NCBI RefSeq assembly: GCF_023093535.1
Contig: NZ_CP095757.1
Coordinates: forward strand, 1,426,001-1,490,000
Reading direction: 5' to 3'
Length of the DNA stretch: 64,000 nt
DNA from: Halovivax limisalsi
GTDB lineage: Archaea; Halobacteriota; Halobacteria; Halobacteriales; Natrialbaceae
The position numbers and the translations under genes are program-made. Under the pieces are notes generated by a model that did not search any database, was not told the origin of the DNA, and saw only the letters and a list, made by a program, of their open reading frames with translations. Positions 35,468-43,998 of the stretch are shown here, piece after piece; positions within the stretch are counted from its first letter, which is position 1; each line of letters begins with the position of its first letter.

Positions 35468-35585
35468 ACCGAGTGTGCGCGGGTCCCGGTGAAAACGATT
35501 TCGGAGCGACCCTCGCCGTGCCAGCTATTATAATCACAACCAATATTACAATTGATATCAACACGTCCTCGATCCTCATTAGCAT
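35445..35585 (-). CDS. Possible 46-residue hydrophobic peptide overlapping the pyrG start
   Basis: A frame from ATG 35585 to TGA 35445 encodes [20 protein letters not shown] followed by a polar tail. It has one strong membrane helix and overlaps the first 23 bases of pyrG in another frame. It could be a small membrane peptide, an upstream ORF affecting pyrG translation, or chance in AT-rich sequence. Confidence 0.2.
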   Translation of the reverse strand: MLMRIEDVLISIVILVVIIIAGTARVAPKSFSPGPAHTRYADGLGH

Positions 35586-35692
35586 TTCTATGCTATCTTC
35601 CAAAAACTATACTAGATTGATCAGATATATAAAATACCAGGCAATCCTCCTGAGAACTATTGAATAACTAGAGTTCAGAAAAACCATTCAAT

Positions 35693-35857
35693 TCAACACC
35701 ATTCTATATAAATTAATAAATTAAATAATGTTACGTAAAATCCTACCGATAACACGCAAATAATGGCGATTAATGAGCTCTGATACGTCCATAACAGAAT
35801 CAGACATACAGATACAACCAGAAATAGGCCATAGGTCAGCATTGATCTTCTATTCAT
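35693..35857 (-). CDS. 54-residue two-helix membrane protein in AT-rich island
   Basis: It encodes MNRRSMLTYG, then two hydrophobic helices, about 10-23 (GLFLVVSVCLILLW) and 29-50 (LIAIICVLSVGFYVTLFNLLIY), ending EWC. The positive-inside rule would put the N terminus in the cytoplasm. Unlike the other proteins here it has almost no acidic residues, and its codons are AT-rich, so it looks foreign. It is divergent from the 56-residue gene. Small membrane toxins, holins and immunity proteins have this shape, but nothing specific identifies it. Confidence 0.45.
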   Translation of the reverse strand: MNRRSMLTYGLFLVVSVCLILLWTYQSSLIAIICVLSVGFYVTLFNLLIYIEWC

Positions 35858-35904
35858 ATTGCAAATTATCTTTTTTACTTCTTATATTTTATGTTCATTA
35901 ATAT
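35858..35904. promoter_or_regulatory. Divergent AT-rich promoter region of the island genes
   Basis: 47 bases between the two start codons, almost all A/T, containing TATA-like CTTATATTTTATG and AATATAT. Both small genes could be transcribed from here as leaderless mRNAs. Confidence 0.4.
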
Positions 35905-36075
35905 ATGAAATATTTCCTCGTAGATCCGGTAGATATTCTAGGTAATTTTAACCAATTGATGCACGAACCCTCTTCTCCCGATGGTATTCTCATGGGTTGG
36001 ACCGGCTATGAATGGCAAATTCCTGATATGGATGAGCAAGTATCTTCATATGAAGGTGTGTACGTCCAACTTTAA
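35905..36075 (+). CDS. 56-residue soluble protein in AT-rich island
   Basis: It encodes MKYFLVDPVDILGNFNQL, then a Trp-containing segment (GILMGWTGYEWQIPDM) and ends SSYEGVYVQL. The sequence is well balanced, acidic (Asp, Glu) and clearly protein-like, with codons much richer in A/T than the rest of the window. No membrane segment and no known motif. It may be an intact tiny gene or the tail of a truncated one. It is divergent from the 54-residue membrane protein, an arrangement that would suit a two-component small system (inference). Confidence 0.45.
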   Translation: MKYFLVDPVDILGNFNQLMHEPSSPDGILMGWTGYEWQIPDMDEQVSSYEGVYVQL

Positions 36076-36205
36076 GAGTCTGCTAAATTATAATTTGAAT
36101 TCGATATTGAATAACGGTTTGTAGGTCTCTTCTGCAAGTGCTCACTGTTCGCTCTTTCTCGGTTACGTCCCATTCCGACACCGCGCGACAGAATACAGGA
36201 GTGAG

Positions 36206-36481
36206 TTACACTTCGACGTATTGTTCGACCCACTCCTGTCTGTCTTCGAGGGCGCGTTCGCCGCTCGGCGTCAGCGCGTAGTAGTTCGTCCGGCGGTCGA
36301 GCTGGCCCTTCTCGACGAGGCCCTCCTCGACGAGGGCGTCGAGATTCGGGTACAGCCGCCCGTGGGTGACGGGCTGGTCGACGTAGTCGTTGATCACGTC
36401 CAGGATCTCCTGGCCGGACGGGCGATCCATCCCGGTGATGACGTACAGCAGGTCGCGCTGGAAGCCGGTGAGTTGATCCAT
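36206..36481 (-). CDS. PadR-family transcriptional regulator
   Basis: 91 residues starting MDQLTGFQRDLLYVITGMD, the usual haloarchaeal PadR N terminus, so the ATG at 36481 is preferred over one 24 bp upstream. Winged helix: SGQEILDVINDYVDQPVTHGRLYPNLDALVEEGLVEKGQLDRRTNYYALTPSGE, then a C-terminal helix (LEDRQEWVEQYV). It probably acts as a dimeric repressor. Upstream, AACTCCGA and TCGGAGT lie inverted about 30 bp apart (36483-36530) and could be operator halves. The ligand and targets are unknown. Confidence 0.9.
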   Translation of the reverse strand: MDQLTGFQRDLLYVITGMDRPSGQEILDVINDYVDQPVTHGRLYPNLDALVEEGLVEKGQLDRRTNYYALTPSGERALEDRQEWVEQYVEV

Positions 36482-36760
36482 GTGACTCCGAAATGATCCA
36501 TTCACGACGCCGTGTCTTTGTTATCGGAGTTGTACGGCAATTTAGCAGGTCCGAACGCGACGTATGGCGGCGCGAAACCCCGTCGTAGGCCATCTCATCG
36601 CCGATCGATCCGCAATCCGTTCGAGTACCGCTCGCCGATCCGATGGGAGTCGGCTGGCTGGCCGCTTCGACGTTCACCGCGGGAACGCCGCCGGTCCACC
36701 TGGGCGAGTCCGGCTCCGTCTGAGGGCAGTCTTTTTTCTGCCGCGCGCGAAGCCCCTCGC

Positions 36761-37408
36761 ATGCCTGACGATCCCCCATCGCGAGACGAGGCTCCCGAGC
36801 AGACCGAGCCCGACCCGCGGACCGAGATCCATCCACAGGATCCCGACGGGTCGGCGTGGGAGACCGAGGACCGCTCGGTCGCGTACTCCTGTCCCGGCTT
36901 CGACGTGATCTCCGAGACCGTCGTCCTCCCGGACGGGACGCGAACCGACTTCGATTACCTCTCCGAGCCGCCGAGTGTGGGGATCCTGCCGTTCACGCCC
37001 GCGGGGGCTGTCGTGACGATCGAGGAGTGGCGCCACGCCGTCGGTCGGCACAACGTCGGCATCCCCGTCGGCGGCGTCGAACCCGACGACGCGGACGTCG
37101 CGGCCGCCGCGCGGCGGGAACTCGCCGAGGAGACCGGCTACGGAGCCGGCTCGCTCGAGGCGCTCTGTACGGTCGAACCGGCGAACGGCCTCGCCGACAG
37201 CGTCTTGCACCTCTTCGTCGCTCGCGACTGTCGGCCCACCGCCGAGCAGGACCTCGACGAGGACGAGACCATTCGCGTGCGCGAACGATCACTGGAAGCG
37301 CTCGAACGGGCGGCGCTGTCGGGCGAACTCAGGGACGCTCGGCCGATGCTGGCCGTCTCGTACTACCGGCTCCGAGAGCGGGCGAGCGACGGAACCGTCG
37401 ACGACTGA
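36761..37408 (+). CDS. Nudix hydrolase, ADP-ribose pyrophosphatase-like
   Basis: 215 residues. The Nudix box is complete: GGVEPDDADVAAAARRELAE followed by ETGYG, with the catalytic Glu pair and Arg. The N-terminal domain (VAYSCPGFDVISETVVLPDG) and the IEEWRHAVGRHN strand resemble ADP-ribose pyrophosphatases (NudF type). A T-rich promoter element (TCTTTTTTC, 36730) lies about 25-30 bp before the ATG. Substrate is inferred only from domain type. Confidence 0.85.
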   Translation: MPDDPPSRDEAPEQTEPDPRTEIHPQDPDGSAWETEDRSVAYSCPGFDVISETVVLPDGTRTDFDYLSEPPSVGILPFTPAGAVVTIEEWRHAVGRHNVGIPVGGVEPDDADVAAAARRELAEETGYGAGSLEALCTVEPANGLADSVLHLFVARDCRPTAEQDLDEDETIRVRERSLEALERAALSGELRDARPMLAVSYYRLRERASDGTVDD

Positions 37409-37614
37409 CCGAGCGAGCGGCGCCGTCGACGACTGACCGGCCGGCTGACTGCGTTCCGCACCCGTTGCAACACGTTCGTCACCCGTTCACGACCCCTCGC
37501 TCAGCCGTCGATAGCCCCTTCGGTGACCGGCTTCCCGCCTCCCGAAGCCGTCGCTAACCGGGTGCAGTCGTTCGAAAAATGGATCGTCCGTCGCCGACGA
37601 ATCGTTTCGGCCGA

Positions 37615-39147
37615 TCAGACGGGCGCCTCGATCGACGGGGCGCTGTCGTCTTCGGTCGCATTGTCCTCGCCGTCCGTGCCGTCGTCGGTCGCACCGTCGC
37701 CACCGTCTTCGGTGGCGTTGTCCGCACCGTCGCCCGTCGTCGTACCGGTCTCGTTGTCGCCTTCGAACTCCTGTTCGAGCTGGTCCACGTCGACCGTGAC
37801 GGTTTCGGCCGTTCCGTCCTCGATCGTCATCGAGGCGGCCGACGCCATCTCGATCGTCTCGCCAGCTTCGGCGGTGTCGGCCGCGCCGTCGTCGGTCGCG
37901 TTGTCCGCGCCGGCACCGTCGGTCGCGTTGTCGTCACCATCCATGCTGTCGGTCGCGTTGTCGGTCGCGTTGTCGGTCGCGGCGCCGTCTTCGCCGTCGG
38001 TGGCGTCGTCGGTCGCACCGTCGCCACCGTCTTCGGTGGCGTTGTCCGCACCGTCCATGCCGTCCGTTGCATTGCCGTCCATGCCGTCAGCGCCGTCGTC
38101 GGCGCTTCGATCCTCGAGCGAATTGATCGTCATCGCCTCGACGGTCGCTTCCTGGACGTCGAACTGCTCGATCGTGACCGACTCGAACTCCTGCGTCTCG
38201 CCGTCGGTGGCCGCGCCGGCACCGTCGGTCGCGTTGTCTTCGCCATCGGTGGCGTTGTCCATGCCGTCGGTCGCGTTGTCTTCGCCACCGGTGGCGTTGT
38301 CCATGCCGTCGGTCGCGTTGTCGGTCGCGGCGCCGTCCTCGCCGTCTTCGCCATCTCCGTCACCGCCGAAGATGCCGCCGAGCCAGTCGCCGATCTGATC
38401 GACGATACCGCCGTCCTCCTCTTCGACCGTGATATCGCCGAGCGTCAGGGTCTCGATGTTCATCTCCTCGATCGTCAGTTCGCTCCCGTCGAGCGCGACC
38501 ACGTTCTCGTCGATGACCATCTCGTCGCCGGCACCGTCGGTCGCGTTGTCCTCGCCGTCGGTGGCGTTGTCCGCGCCGTCGGTCGCAGCGCCGTCTTCAC
38601 CGTCGGTGGCATTGCCCGCACCGTCCATGCCGTCCGTGGCGTTGTCGGCGCCGTCCGTGCCGGCGCCCATCTCGCTCACCTGAAGCTCCTCGATCGAGAC
38701 GTTCTCCAGTTCGAGCGACTCGATGTGGATGTTCGAGAACGTCACGTCCTCGATCGGCTCGTCCGAGGCGTTCTGTGTGCCGGCACCGTCGGTCGCGTTG
38801 TCCGCGCCGCCGGCCGTGGCGTCGTCTTCGCCGTCGGCCGTAGCGTTGTCGTCACCGTCCGTGCCGTCGGTCGCCGCCCCGTCTTGGGTCTGGTTGACGC
38901 CGAGTTCGTCTTCGAGTGCCGCTCTGTCCTGGGCCTCGAGCGTCTCGACGTTGAGTTCCTCGATCGTCACGTTCTCGACCGTGACGTTGTCCAGTTGTAG
39001 TTCGCCCACCTGTACGTGTTGCAGCGTTGCGCTCGTCTCTCCGGTCGTCGTCCCGTCGGCCATGCTCGCCGTGGCCACGCCGGGGCCGGCGAGTGCGACG
39101 CAGCACGCGACGAGGACGACACCGATCGCCTGTAGTCGTGAGTCCAT
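37615..39147 (-). CDS. Secreted acidic repeat protein packed with N-glycosylation sequons
   Basis: 510 residues. A Sec-type signal peptide (MDSRLQAIGVVLVACCVALA...) is followed by two alternating kinds of sequence. Five beta-rich segments, such as LQLDNVTVENVTIEELNVET and ELTIEEMNIETLTLGDITVE, have the regular short hydrophobic spacing of a beta-solenoid. Between them are long low-complexity stretches of Asp/Gly/Ala/Asn/Thr built on DNATDG-like units. I count about 19 Asn-Ala-Thr and about six other Asn-x-Ser/Thr sequons. No enzyme motif and no C-terminal anchor were seen. It is probably an exported, heavily N-glycosylated surface protein. The DNA is correspondingly repetitive, so strain-to-strain length variation is expected. 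The start at 39147 gives a good signal peptide; an ATG 51 bp upstream would not. Confidence 0.8.
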   Translation of the reverse strand: MDSRLQAIGVVLVACCVALAGPGVATASMADGTTTGETSATLQHVQVGELQLDNVTVENVTIEELNVETLEAQDRAALEDELGVNQTQDGAATDGTDGDDNATADGEDDATAGGADNATDGAGTQNASDEPIEDVTFSNIHIESLELENVSIEELQVSEMGAGTDGADNATDGMDGAGNATDGEDGAATDGADNATDGEDNATDGAGDEMVIDENVVALDGSELTIEEMNIETLTLGDITVEEEDGGIVDQIGDWLGGIFGGDGDGEDGEDGAATDNATDGMDNATGGEDNATDGMDNATDGEDNATDGAGAATDGETQEFESVTIEQFDVQEATVEAMTINSLEDRSADDGADGMDGNATDGMDGADNATEDGGDGATDDATDGEDGAATDNATDNATDSMDGDDNATDGAGADNATDDGAADTAEAGETIEMASAASMTIEDGTAETVTVDVDQLEQEFEGDNETGTTTGDGADNATEDGGDGATDDGTDGEDNATEDDSAPSIEAPV

Positions 39148-39478
39148 ACGGATCGCAGTACCGCCGCGTTCCGGGCTAAAACGAACAGACCGTTTCACGG
39201 TCTTCCGACCGAAACTGTCGATTCACGTCGCGAGGGTCGCGGGTAACCCCGCATTCACGGCGCGAGCAGCCGCCGGATGAATCGCGACTGGCAATCGGCG
39301 ATCAACGCCCGGTGTCGGCGGTCGACCGGCCGCCCGACGGACCGTTTCGAAGCGTAATGGGTCGTTCACCCGCGCCGCTATCGGCGGACCTGGGTCGTCA
39401 TCGATCGTCTCGCCCCCGACCGCCGGCGATCCTCGCCGGAACGCAACGTTTACCGACGCCGCCACGAAGACGTCCACG
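39148..39478. other. Divergent intergenic region, no gene seen
   Basis: 331 bp between the secreted repeat protein and tgtA. A TATA-like AACGTTTACC (about 39446) lies some 30 bp before the tgtA ATG. Nothing else recognised. Confidence 0.4.
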
Positions 39479-40957
39479 ATGGCTGGGCGCTTCGAACTTC
39501 GCGACGTGGACGCCGGCGGCCGGATCGGTTCGCTCTCGATCCCGAGCGCCGATACGACACTGGAAACGCCGACGCTGCTGCCGGTGATCAACCCGCACCT
39601 GGATACGCTCCCGCCGCGACGACTCCACGACGAGTTCGGCGCCGAGGCGCTCATCACGAACGCGTACATCTTCCACGGCTCCGAGGAATTCCGCGAGCGC
39701 GCGCTCGCCGAGGGGCTCCGCGAGGTCCTCGACTTTCCCGGCGTGATCATGACCGACTCCGGTTCGTTCCAGCTGGCCGAGTACGGCGAGATCGACGTCA
39801 CGACCGAGGAGATTCTCGACTTCCAGGCCGCCATCGGGTCGGACATCGCGACGCCCGTCGACGTCCCGACGCCGCCGGACGTCCCCCGCGAGCGAGCCGC
39901 GGCGGAACTCCAGACGACGAAGGAGCGCCTCGAACTCGCCGCCGGGATCGACACCGGCGAGATGCTCCGCAGCGCGCCGGTGCAGGGGTCGACCTATCCC
40001 GACCTCCGCGAGGAAGCGGGCGCCCACGCCGATTCGACGGGGCTCGACGTCTTCCCGATCGGTGCCGTCGTCCCGCTGCTGAACGAGTACCGCTACGCCG
40101 ACGTGGTCGAGGTGGTCGCCGCCGCCAAGCGCGGGCTCGGGGCCGACGCGCCGGTGCACCTCTTCGGCGCCGGCCACCCCATGATGTTCGCGCTGGCCGT
40201 CGCGATGGGCTGTGACCTGTTCGACTCCGCGGCCTACGCGCTCTACGCCCGCGACGACCGCTACCTCACCGTCCGGGGGACCCGCCACCTCGACGACCTC
40301 GATCACCTGCCCTGCTCGTGTCCCGTCTGCACCGATCACGGCGCCGAGGGCCTCGCCGCGTTGCCCGACGACCGGCGGGAGTCGGCGCTGGCCGCGCACA
40401 ACCTCCACGTCAGCTTCGCGGAGATCCGCCGCATCAAGGCCGCGATCCGGGCGGGCAACCTGCTCGAACTCGTCGACGAGCGCGCCCGCTCGCACCCGGC
40501 GATGCTCGACGGCTATCGGGCCCTGCTCGACCACGCGGCCCAGCTCGAACGCACGGATCCCGTCTCGAAGGGCACCTTCTTCTACACCTCCCACGAGAGC
40601 GCGCGCCGGCCGGAAGTGCTGCGACACCACGATCGCCTCGACCGACTGGCCGTGCCCGAGTCGCTGTTCCTCTCGGCGGGCGGCGTCGAACCCGACGAAC
40701 CGTTCGAAGCGGTCTGGCGCGTCGAGCCGCCGTTCGGACCGTTCCCGCGGGCGCTCTCGAAGACGTATCCCCTGACCGCCGAGGTGCCCGACCGGACCGA
40801 CCGCGCCGCGATCGCGGCCGCCGTCCGCGGCGTCGAGCGACTCGTCGCGGCCAATCCCGAGACCGCGTTCGGCCTCGGCCACCCCGGCTGGTCGCCGGAA
40901 CTCCTCTCGGCGCTACCCGATCGGGTTTCGGTCGTCGAGGGCTCCGCGCCGTCGTAA
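39479..40957 (+). CDS. tgtA: tRNA-guanine(15) transglycosylase (archaeosine TGT)
   Basis: 492 residues. It exchanges guanine-15 in the D-loop of tRNA for preQ0, the first step of archaeosine formation on tRNA. The TIM-barrel catalytic region has the Asp in [27 protein letters not shown] and [14 protein letters not shown]. The zinc site is CSCPVC with a later His (HNLH). It ends soon after the catalytic domain and lacks a recognisable PUA domain; that domain is carried by ArcS, encoded 1.3 kb downstream on the same strand. This split is normal in haloarchaea. Confidence 0.95.
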   Translation: MAGRFELRDVDAGGRIGSLSIPSADTTLETPTLLPVINPHLDTLPPRRLHDEFGAEALITNAYIFHGSEEFRERALAEGLREVLDFPGVIMTDSGSFQLAEYGEIDVTTEEILDFQAAIGSDIATPVDVPTPPDVPRERAAAELQTTKERLELAAGIDTGEMLRSAPVQGSTYPDLREEAGAHADSTGLDVFPIGAVVPLLNEYRYADVVEVVAAAKRGLGADAPVHLFGAGHPMMFALAVAMGCDLFDSAAYALYARDDRYLTVRGTRHLDDLDHLPCSCPVCTDHGAEGLAALPDDRRESALAAHNLHVSFAEIRRIKAAIRAGNLLELVDERARSHPAMLDGYRALLDHAAQLERTDPVSKGTFFYTSHESARRPEVLRHHDRLDRLAVPESLFLSAGGVEPDEPFEAVWRVEPPFGPFPRALSKTYPLTAEVPDRTDRAAIAAAVRGVERLVAANPETAFGLGHPGWSPELLSALPDRVSVVEGSAPS

Positions 40958-41077
40958 GCGCCCGCCTGGGACGCGGCCGACGACCGTTCGTACCGACCTC
41001 CACCCGGACTCAACCGCGCTGACACCGGCTTCGCGGATAGAAACACCGAAGAGGGATGGCTGTCCTTTCCCGTAACG

Positions 41078-41503
41078 ATGCGTGAACGGGCCGTCGAACT
41101 CTGGGACGTGATTCGATCGTCTCTGTCCGGGGCGTCGTCGACCGAACTCGCCGTCGGTCTGGGGGCGGCGATCCTGGCGCTCGTCCTACTCGCACTCGCG
41201 ACCCGGGGGCTCCGGCGCCGATGGCGCGTCCGACGCGACCGCCGGCGGTCCCGATCGCGCCACGAGGCCGCTCGCGAGCGCGAGCCGCCGGTCGCCATCG
41301 GCGAGGAGTACACCGTCGGCGTCCAGGAATTTTCCCACCACCACTCCGGCGATCGCCACGCGGTCGCGAAGGTCGAAGGGTTCGTCGTGTTCGTTACGGA
41401 CGTTCCGGGCGACGTCCAGCCGTCGGACACGATCCGCGTCTCGATCCTCTCGTTCAACCGCGGGCGGACGTCGGCCACGGCGACGTTCGTCGGCCGGGCC
41501 TGA
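41078..41503 (+). CDS. Membrane-anchored TRAM-domain protein
   Basis: 141 residues. One membrane helix (ELAVGLGAAILALVLLALAT, about 22-41) is followed by a strongly basic linker (LRRRWRVRRDRRRSRSRH) and a C-terminal TRAM domain of about 65 residues (PVAIGEEYTVGVQEFSHHH ... GFVVFVTDVPG ... IRVSILSFNRGRTSATATFVG). TRAM domains bind RNA, typically in tRNA-modifying enzymes. The basic linker would face the cytoplasm. It sits between tgtA and arcS, which hints at tRNA, but a general membrane-linked RNA chaperone is equally possible. Confidence 0.8.
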   Translation: MRERAVELWDVIRSSLSGASSTELAVGLGAAILALVLLALATRGLRRRWRVRRDRRRSRSRHEAAREREPPVAIGEEYTVGVQEFSHHHSGDRHAVAKVEGFVVFVTDVPGDVQPSDTIRVSILSFNRGRTSATATFVGRA

Positions 41504-41515
41504 CTCAGTCGGAGC

Positions 41516-41592
41516 GGCCGCCGCGAAGACCAGGAAACGCCGGAGTGGTCGCCGCGAAGATCACGCAACGCCGAAGTGGCCGCCACAGATTC
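41516..41592. repeat. Imperfect 31-bp tandem repeat, about 2.5 copies
   Basis: Units at 41516-41546 and 41547-41577 share GGYCGCCGCGAAGAYCA-CAACGCCGRAGT with a few changes, and a partial third unit follows at 41578. It lies between the TRAM gene and the usp gene, upstream of the T-rich usp promoter (about 41618-41625). Confidence 0.65.
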
Positions 41593-41651
41593 GAGCGGTT
41601 CCGGATGGAGAAACCACGCAATTTTTGACGTGTCGCTGAGATGGAGGGGGT

Positions 41652-42110
41652 ATGGATCGTGGGTTAGTCGTCTTCGAGAAGACGGACCGGAACAAGCGGC
41701 TGCTCGAAACGGCGGGCGAGTTCGCCGCCGGGGCCGAGGCCGACCTGGTCTTGCTCTCGACGCTCAGTTACGCGGAGTACGAGGAGGACAAAGACGCCCT
41801 GAAGGGTTTCGAACGGATCGAGGGGACCGATTACGGCATCGACACGTTCCGCAACCGCCTCGAGCAGGAACTCCAGTCGGTCGCGAACGAGACGCTCGGC
41901 GACACCGGCGTCGAGTACGAACTCGTCCCCCGTATCATCGACGACCGCTCGGAGACCGACGCCATCCTCGACGCCGCCGAGGAGTACGACGTCGATCACA
42001 TCTTCCTGGTCGGCCAGAAGCGCTCCCCGACGGGGAAGGCGATCTTCGGCGACGTCGCCCAGGCGGTCATCCTCGGTTTCGACGGTCGCGTCACGGTCGA
42101 CCTGGAGTAG
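41652..42110 (+). CDS. Universal stress protein (UspA family)
   Basis: 152 residues, single UspA domain: VVFEKTDRNKRLLETAGEFA at the N terminus, IIDDRSETDAILDAAEEYDVDHIFLVG in the middle and a C-terminal GKAIFGDVAQAVILGFDGRVTV. The ATP-binding G-x2-G-x9-G-S/T motif is not well kept (KRSPTGKAIFGDVAQ), so it may be of the non-nucleotide type. It lies in the archaeosine locus but is probably expressed from its own promoter (AATTTTTGACG, about 41620). Confidence 0.85.
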   Translation: MDRGLVVFEKTDRNKRLLETAGEFAAGAEADLVLLSTLSYAEYEEDKDALKGFERIEGTDYGIDTFRNRLEQELQSVANETLGDTGVEYELVPRIIDDRSETDAILDAAEEYDVDHIFLVGQKRSPTGKAIFGDVAQAVILGFDGRVTVDLE

Positions 42111-42228
42111 CGCTCGCGGCGTCGGCAAACGCAGCTGATCGGCCCACCGGTCGCGCCGTTCGACGATCCGGTCTGGGCCCGCCGGCGGGTTTCGACACGC
42201 TCTTTCGACTGCCCGCCGCAGGGTCCGT

Positions 42229-43998
42229 ATGACCGAGTACTTCGAGATTCACGCGCGCGACGGCGCGGCGCGTCTGGGCGAACTTCGCCTCGCGGAGCCC
42301 CGGCGAACGCCGGCGCTGGTGGGCGATCTCCTCGACGACGCGGGGTCGGAGTGGGTCGCCGACCCCGAACTCCCCGCGGGCGATCCGTCGTCGCTGACGG
42401 TGCTGCCCCACCGGGCGTTTCCCGGCGGCACGGCCCCCGAGGTCCGCGAGTCGTTCGCACCCACCTACCCCGACGTGGACTATCCGAGCGCGGCGGTGGT
42501 CTCGAGCGAGTCGCCCGTCGATCACGGCACCGACGCGGTGATCGTCGCCGACGCCCAGTCGTTTCGGGGCCACGGCGCGGCGTTCGTGGAGGCCATCGTC
42601 GCCGTCCGCGAGGCCGTGCCGGCCGACACCGCCGTGATCCTCTCCGGCGTCGCCACGCCGCGGAACGTCTCGCTGCTTTCCTACGCCGGCGTGGACGGCG
42701 TCGACGCGTCGCGCGCGACGGTCGAGGGGACGCAGGGACACTACCTGACGACGGACGGGTTTCACCACCTCGACGCGCTCGAAGAACTGCCGTGTGCCTG
42801 CCCCGCCTGTCAGGTCCCGCTGGCGAAGTTCACCCGCGAGGACTGCGTCGAGCACAACCGCAACGCGCTCGCGGCCGAACTCGCGCGGGTTCGCGGGCGG
42901 ATCCGCGACGGGCGCCTGCGCGACTACGTCGAGGGACAGGCCCGCCACGACCAGTGGCTCACGGCCGCGATGCGCGAACTCGACGACGAGTGGAGCTACC
43001 TCGAGGAACGCGCGCCGATCCTCCGCGCGGCCGAGATCGCGGCCACCACGGCCGACACGCTCCGACGGGTCGAGATCCAGCGCTTCGCCGACCGGGTGAC
43101 GAGCCGGTACCGCAACCGCTTCCGAAATCCGCTCGTCCTCGTCCCCTGCTCGGCCCGAAAGCCCTACAGCGAGTCCCAGAGTCACGGGCAGTTCCACGAC
43201 GTCATCCGGTGGCGCGCCCACCTCGTCTCGATGACGAGTCCGATCGGCGTCGTGCCCCAGGAACTCGAGACGACCTATCCAGCCCAGCACTACGACACCG
43301 TCGTCACCGGTCGCTGGTCGGCCGACGAGATCGACTTCGTCGCCAGCGTCCTCCGGCGCTACCTGCAGCGCAACGACTACCGGAAGATCGTCGCGCACGT
43401 CCCCGACGAGGGCTACCGCGAGATCGTCGAACGGGTCGAGGCCGACCTCGAACTCGAGGAGCGGGTGACCTACACCGTCCCGGCGGACGGGCACCCGACC
43501 GACGAGGAGTCACTGTCGAACCTCGCGAACGCCCTCGACGGCGAACTCAAGTATTCGAAACGCGAGCGCGAGCACAACACCGTCCGCGCGATCGCCGACT
43601 ACCTGCTCGGCGACGGCGCCGGCGACGACCTCTTCGCGGACGTGGAGGTCCAGACCACGAGTCGCTATCCGAAGATCCAGGTACGTGACGGCGACGGCAC
43701 CCAGCTCGCCACGATGGTGCCCGAGTACGGCACGCTCTCGTTCACGCTCGAGGGCGCCCGGCTGTGGGACGAGAGCGACGCGCCGACGAAGCGCGTCGAG
43801 ATCGACGGCTTCGTCCCCCACGGCAGCGTCCTCGCGCCGGGTATCGTCGACGCGGACGAGGAGATCCGCGTCGGCGACGAGGTGATCGTCGAGGGCCCCA
43901 AAGCATTCGCCGTCGGTCGCGCAGAGATGTTCGGCCGCGAGATGGCGGAAAGCGCCCGCGGCGAGGCCGTGACGGTTCGCCACGTCGAGGAGACGTAA
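42229..43998 (+). CDS. arcS: Archaeosine synthase
   Basis: 589 residues. It converts preQ0-15 in tRNA (made by TgtA) to archaeosine. The N-terminal half is TGT-like without the catalytic residues but with the zinc cluster (CACPAC). The ArcS hallmark PCSARKPYSESQSH begins near residue 306, and a C-terminal PUA RNA-binding domain is seen (KIQVRDGDG ... APGIVDADEEIRVGDEVIVE). The order tgtA-TRAM-usp-arcS places both enzymes of the modification in one locus. I see no separate QueF-like amidinotransferase. Confidence 0.95.
   Translation: MTEYFEIHARDGAARLGELRLAEPRRTPALVGDLLDDAGSEWVADPELPAGDPSSLTVLPHRAFPGGTAPEVRESFAPTYPDVDYPSAAVVSSESPVDHGTDAVIVADAQSFRGHGAAFVEAIVAVREAVPADTAVILSGVATPRNVSLLSYAGVDGVDASRATVEGTQGHYLTTDGFHHLDALEELPCACPACQVPLAKFTREDCVEHNRNALAAELARVRGRIRDGRLRDYVEGQARHDQWLTAAMRELDDEWSYLEERAPILRAAEIAATTADTLRRVEIQRFADRVTSRYRNRFRNPLVLVPCSARKPYSESQSHGQFHDVIRWRAHLVSMTSPIGVVPQELETTYPAQHYDTVVTGRWSADEIDFVASVLRRYLQRNDYRKIVAHVPDEGYREIVERVEADLELEERVTYTVPADGHPTDEESLSNLANALDGELKYSKREREHNTVRAIADYLLGDGAGDDLFADVEVQTTSRYPKIQVRDGDGTQLATMVPEYGTLSFTLEGARLWDESDAPTKRVEIDGFVPHGSVLAPGIVDADEEIRVGDEVIVEGPKAFAVGRAEMFGREMAESARGEAVTVRHVEET

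Larger units (their letters stand above)
35468..36205. other. AT-rich island inserted in GC-rich chromosome
   Basis: From about 35525 to 36150 the base composition switches sharply to A/T-rich, with long runs such as the stretch around 35700-35730, while both flanks are typical GC-rich haloarchaeal sequence. It holds two divergent short genes (35693-35857 minus, 35905-36075 plus) separated by a 47-bp AT-rich promoter region. No transposase, tRNA or clear terminal repeats are visible. The composition suggests recent transfer from a mobile element or virus. Confidence 0.75.

Noticed and set aside
35590-35667. 25-residue frame in the AT-rich island (plus strand)
   Set aside because: Too short and basic, with no promoter; could arise by chance.
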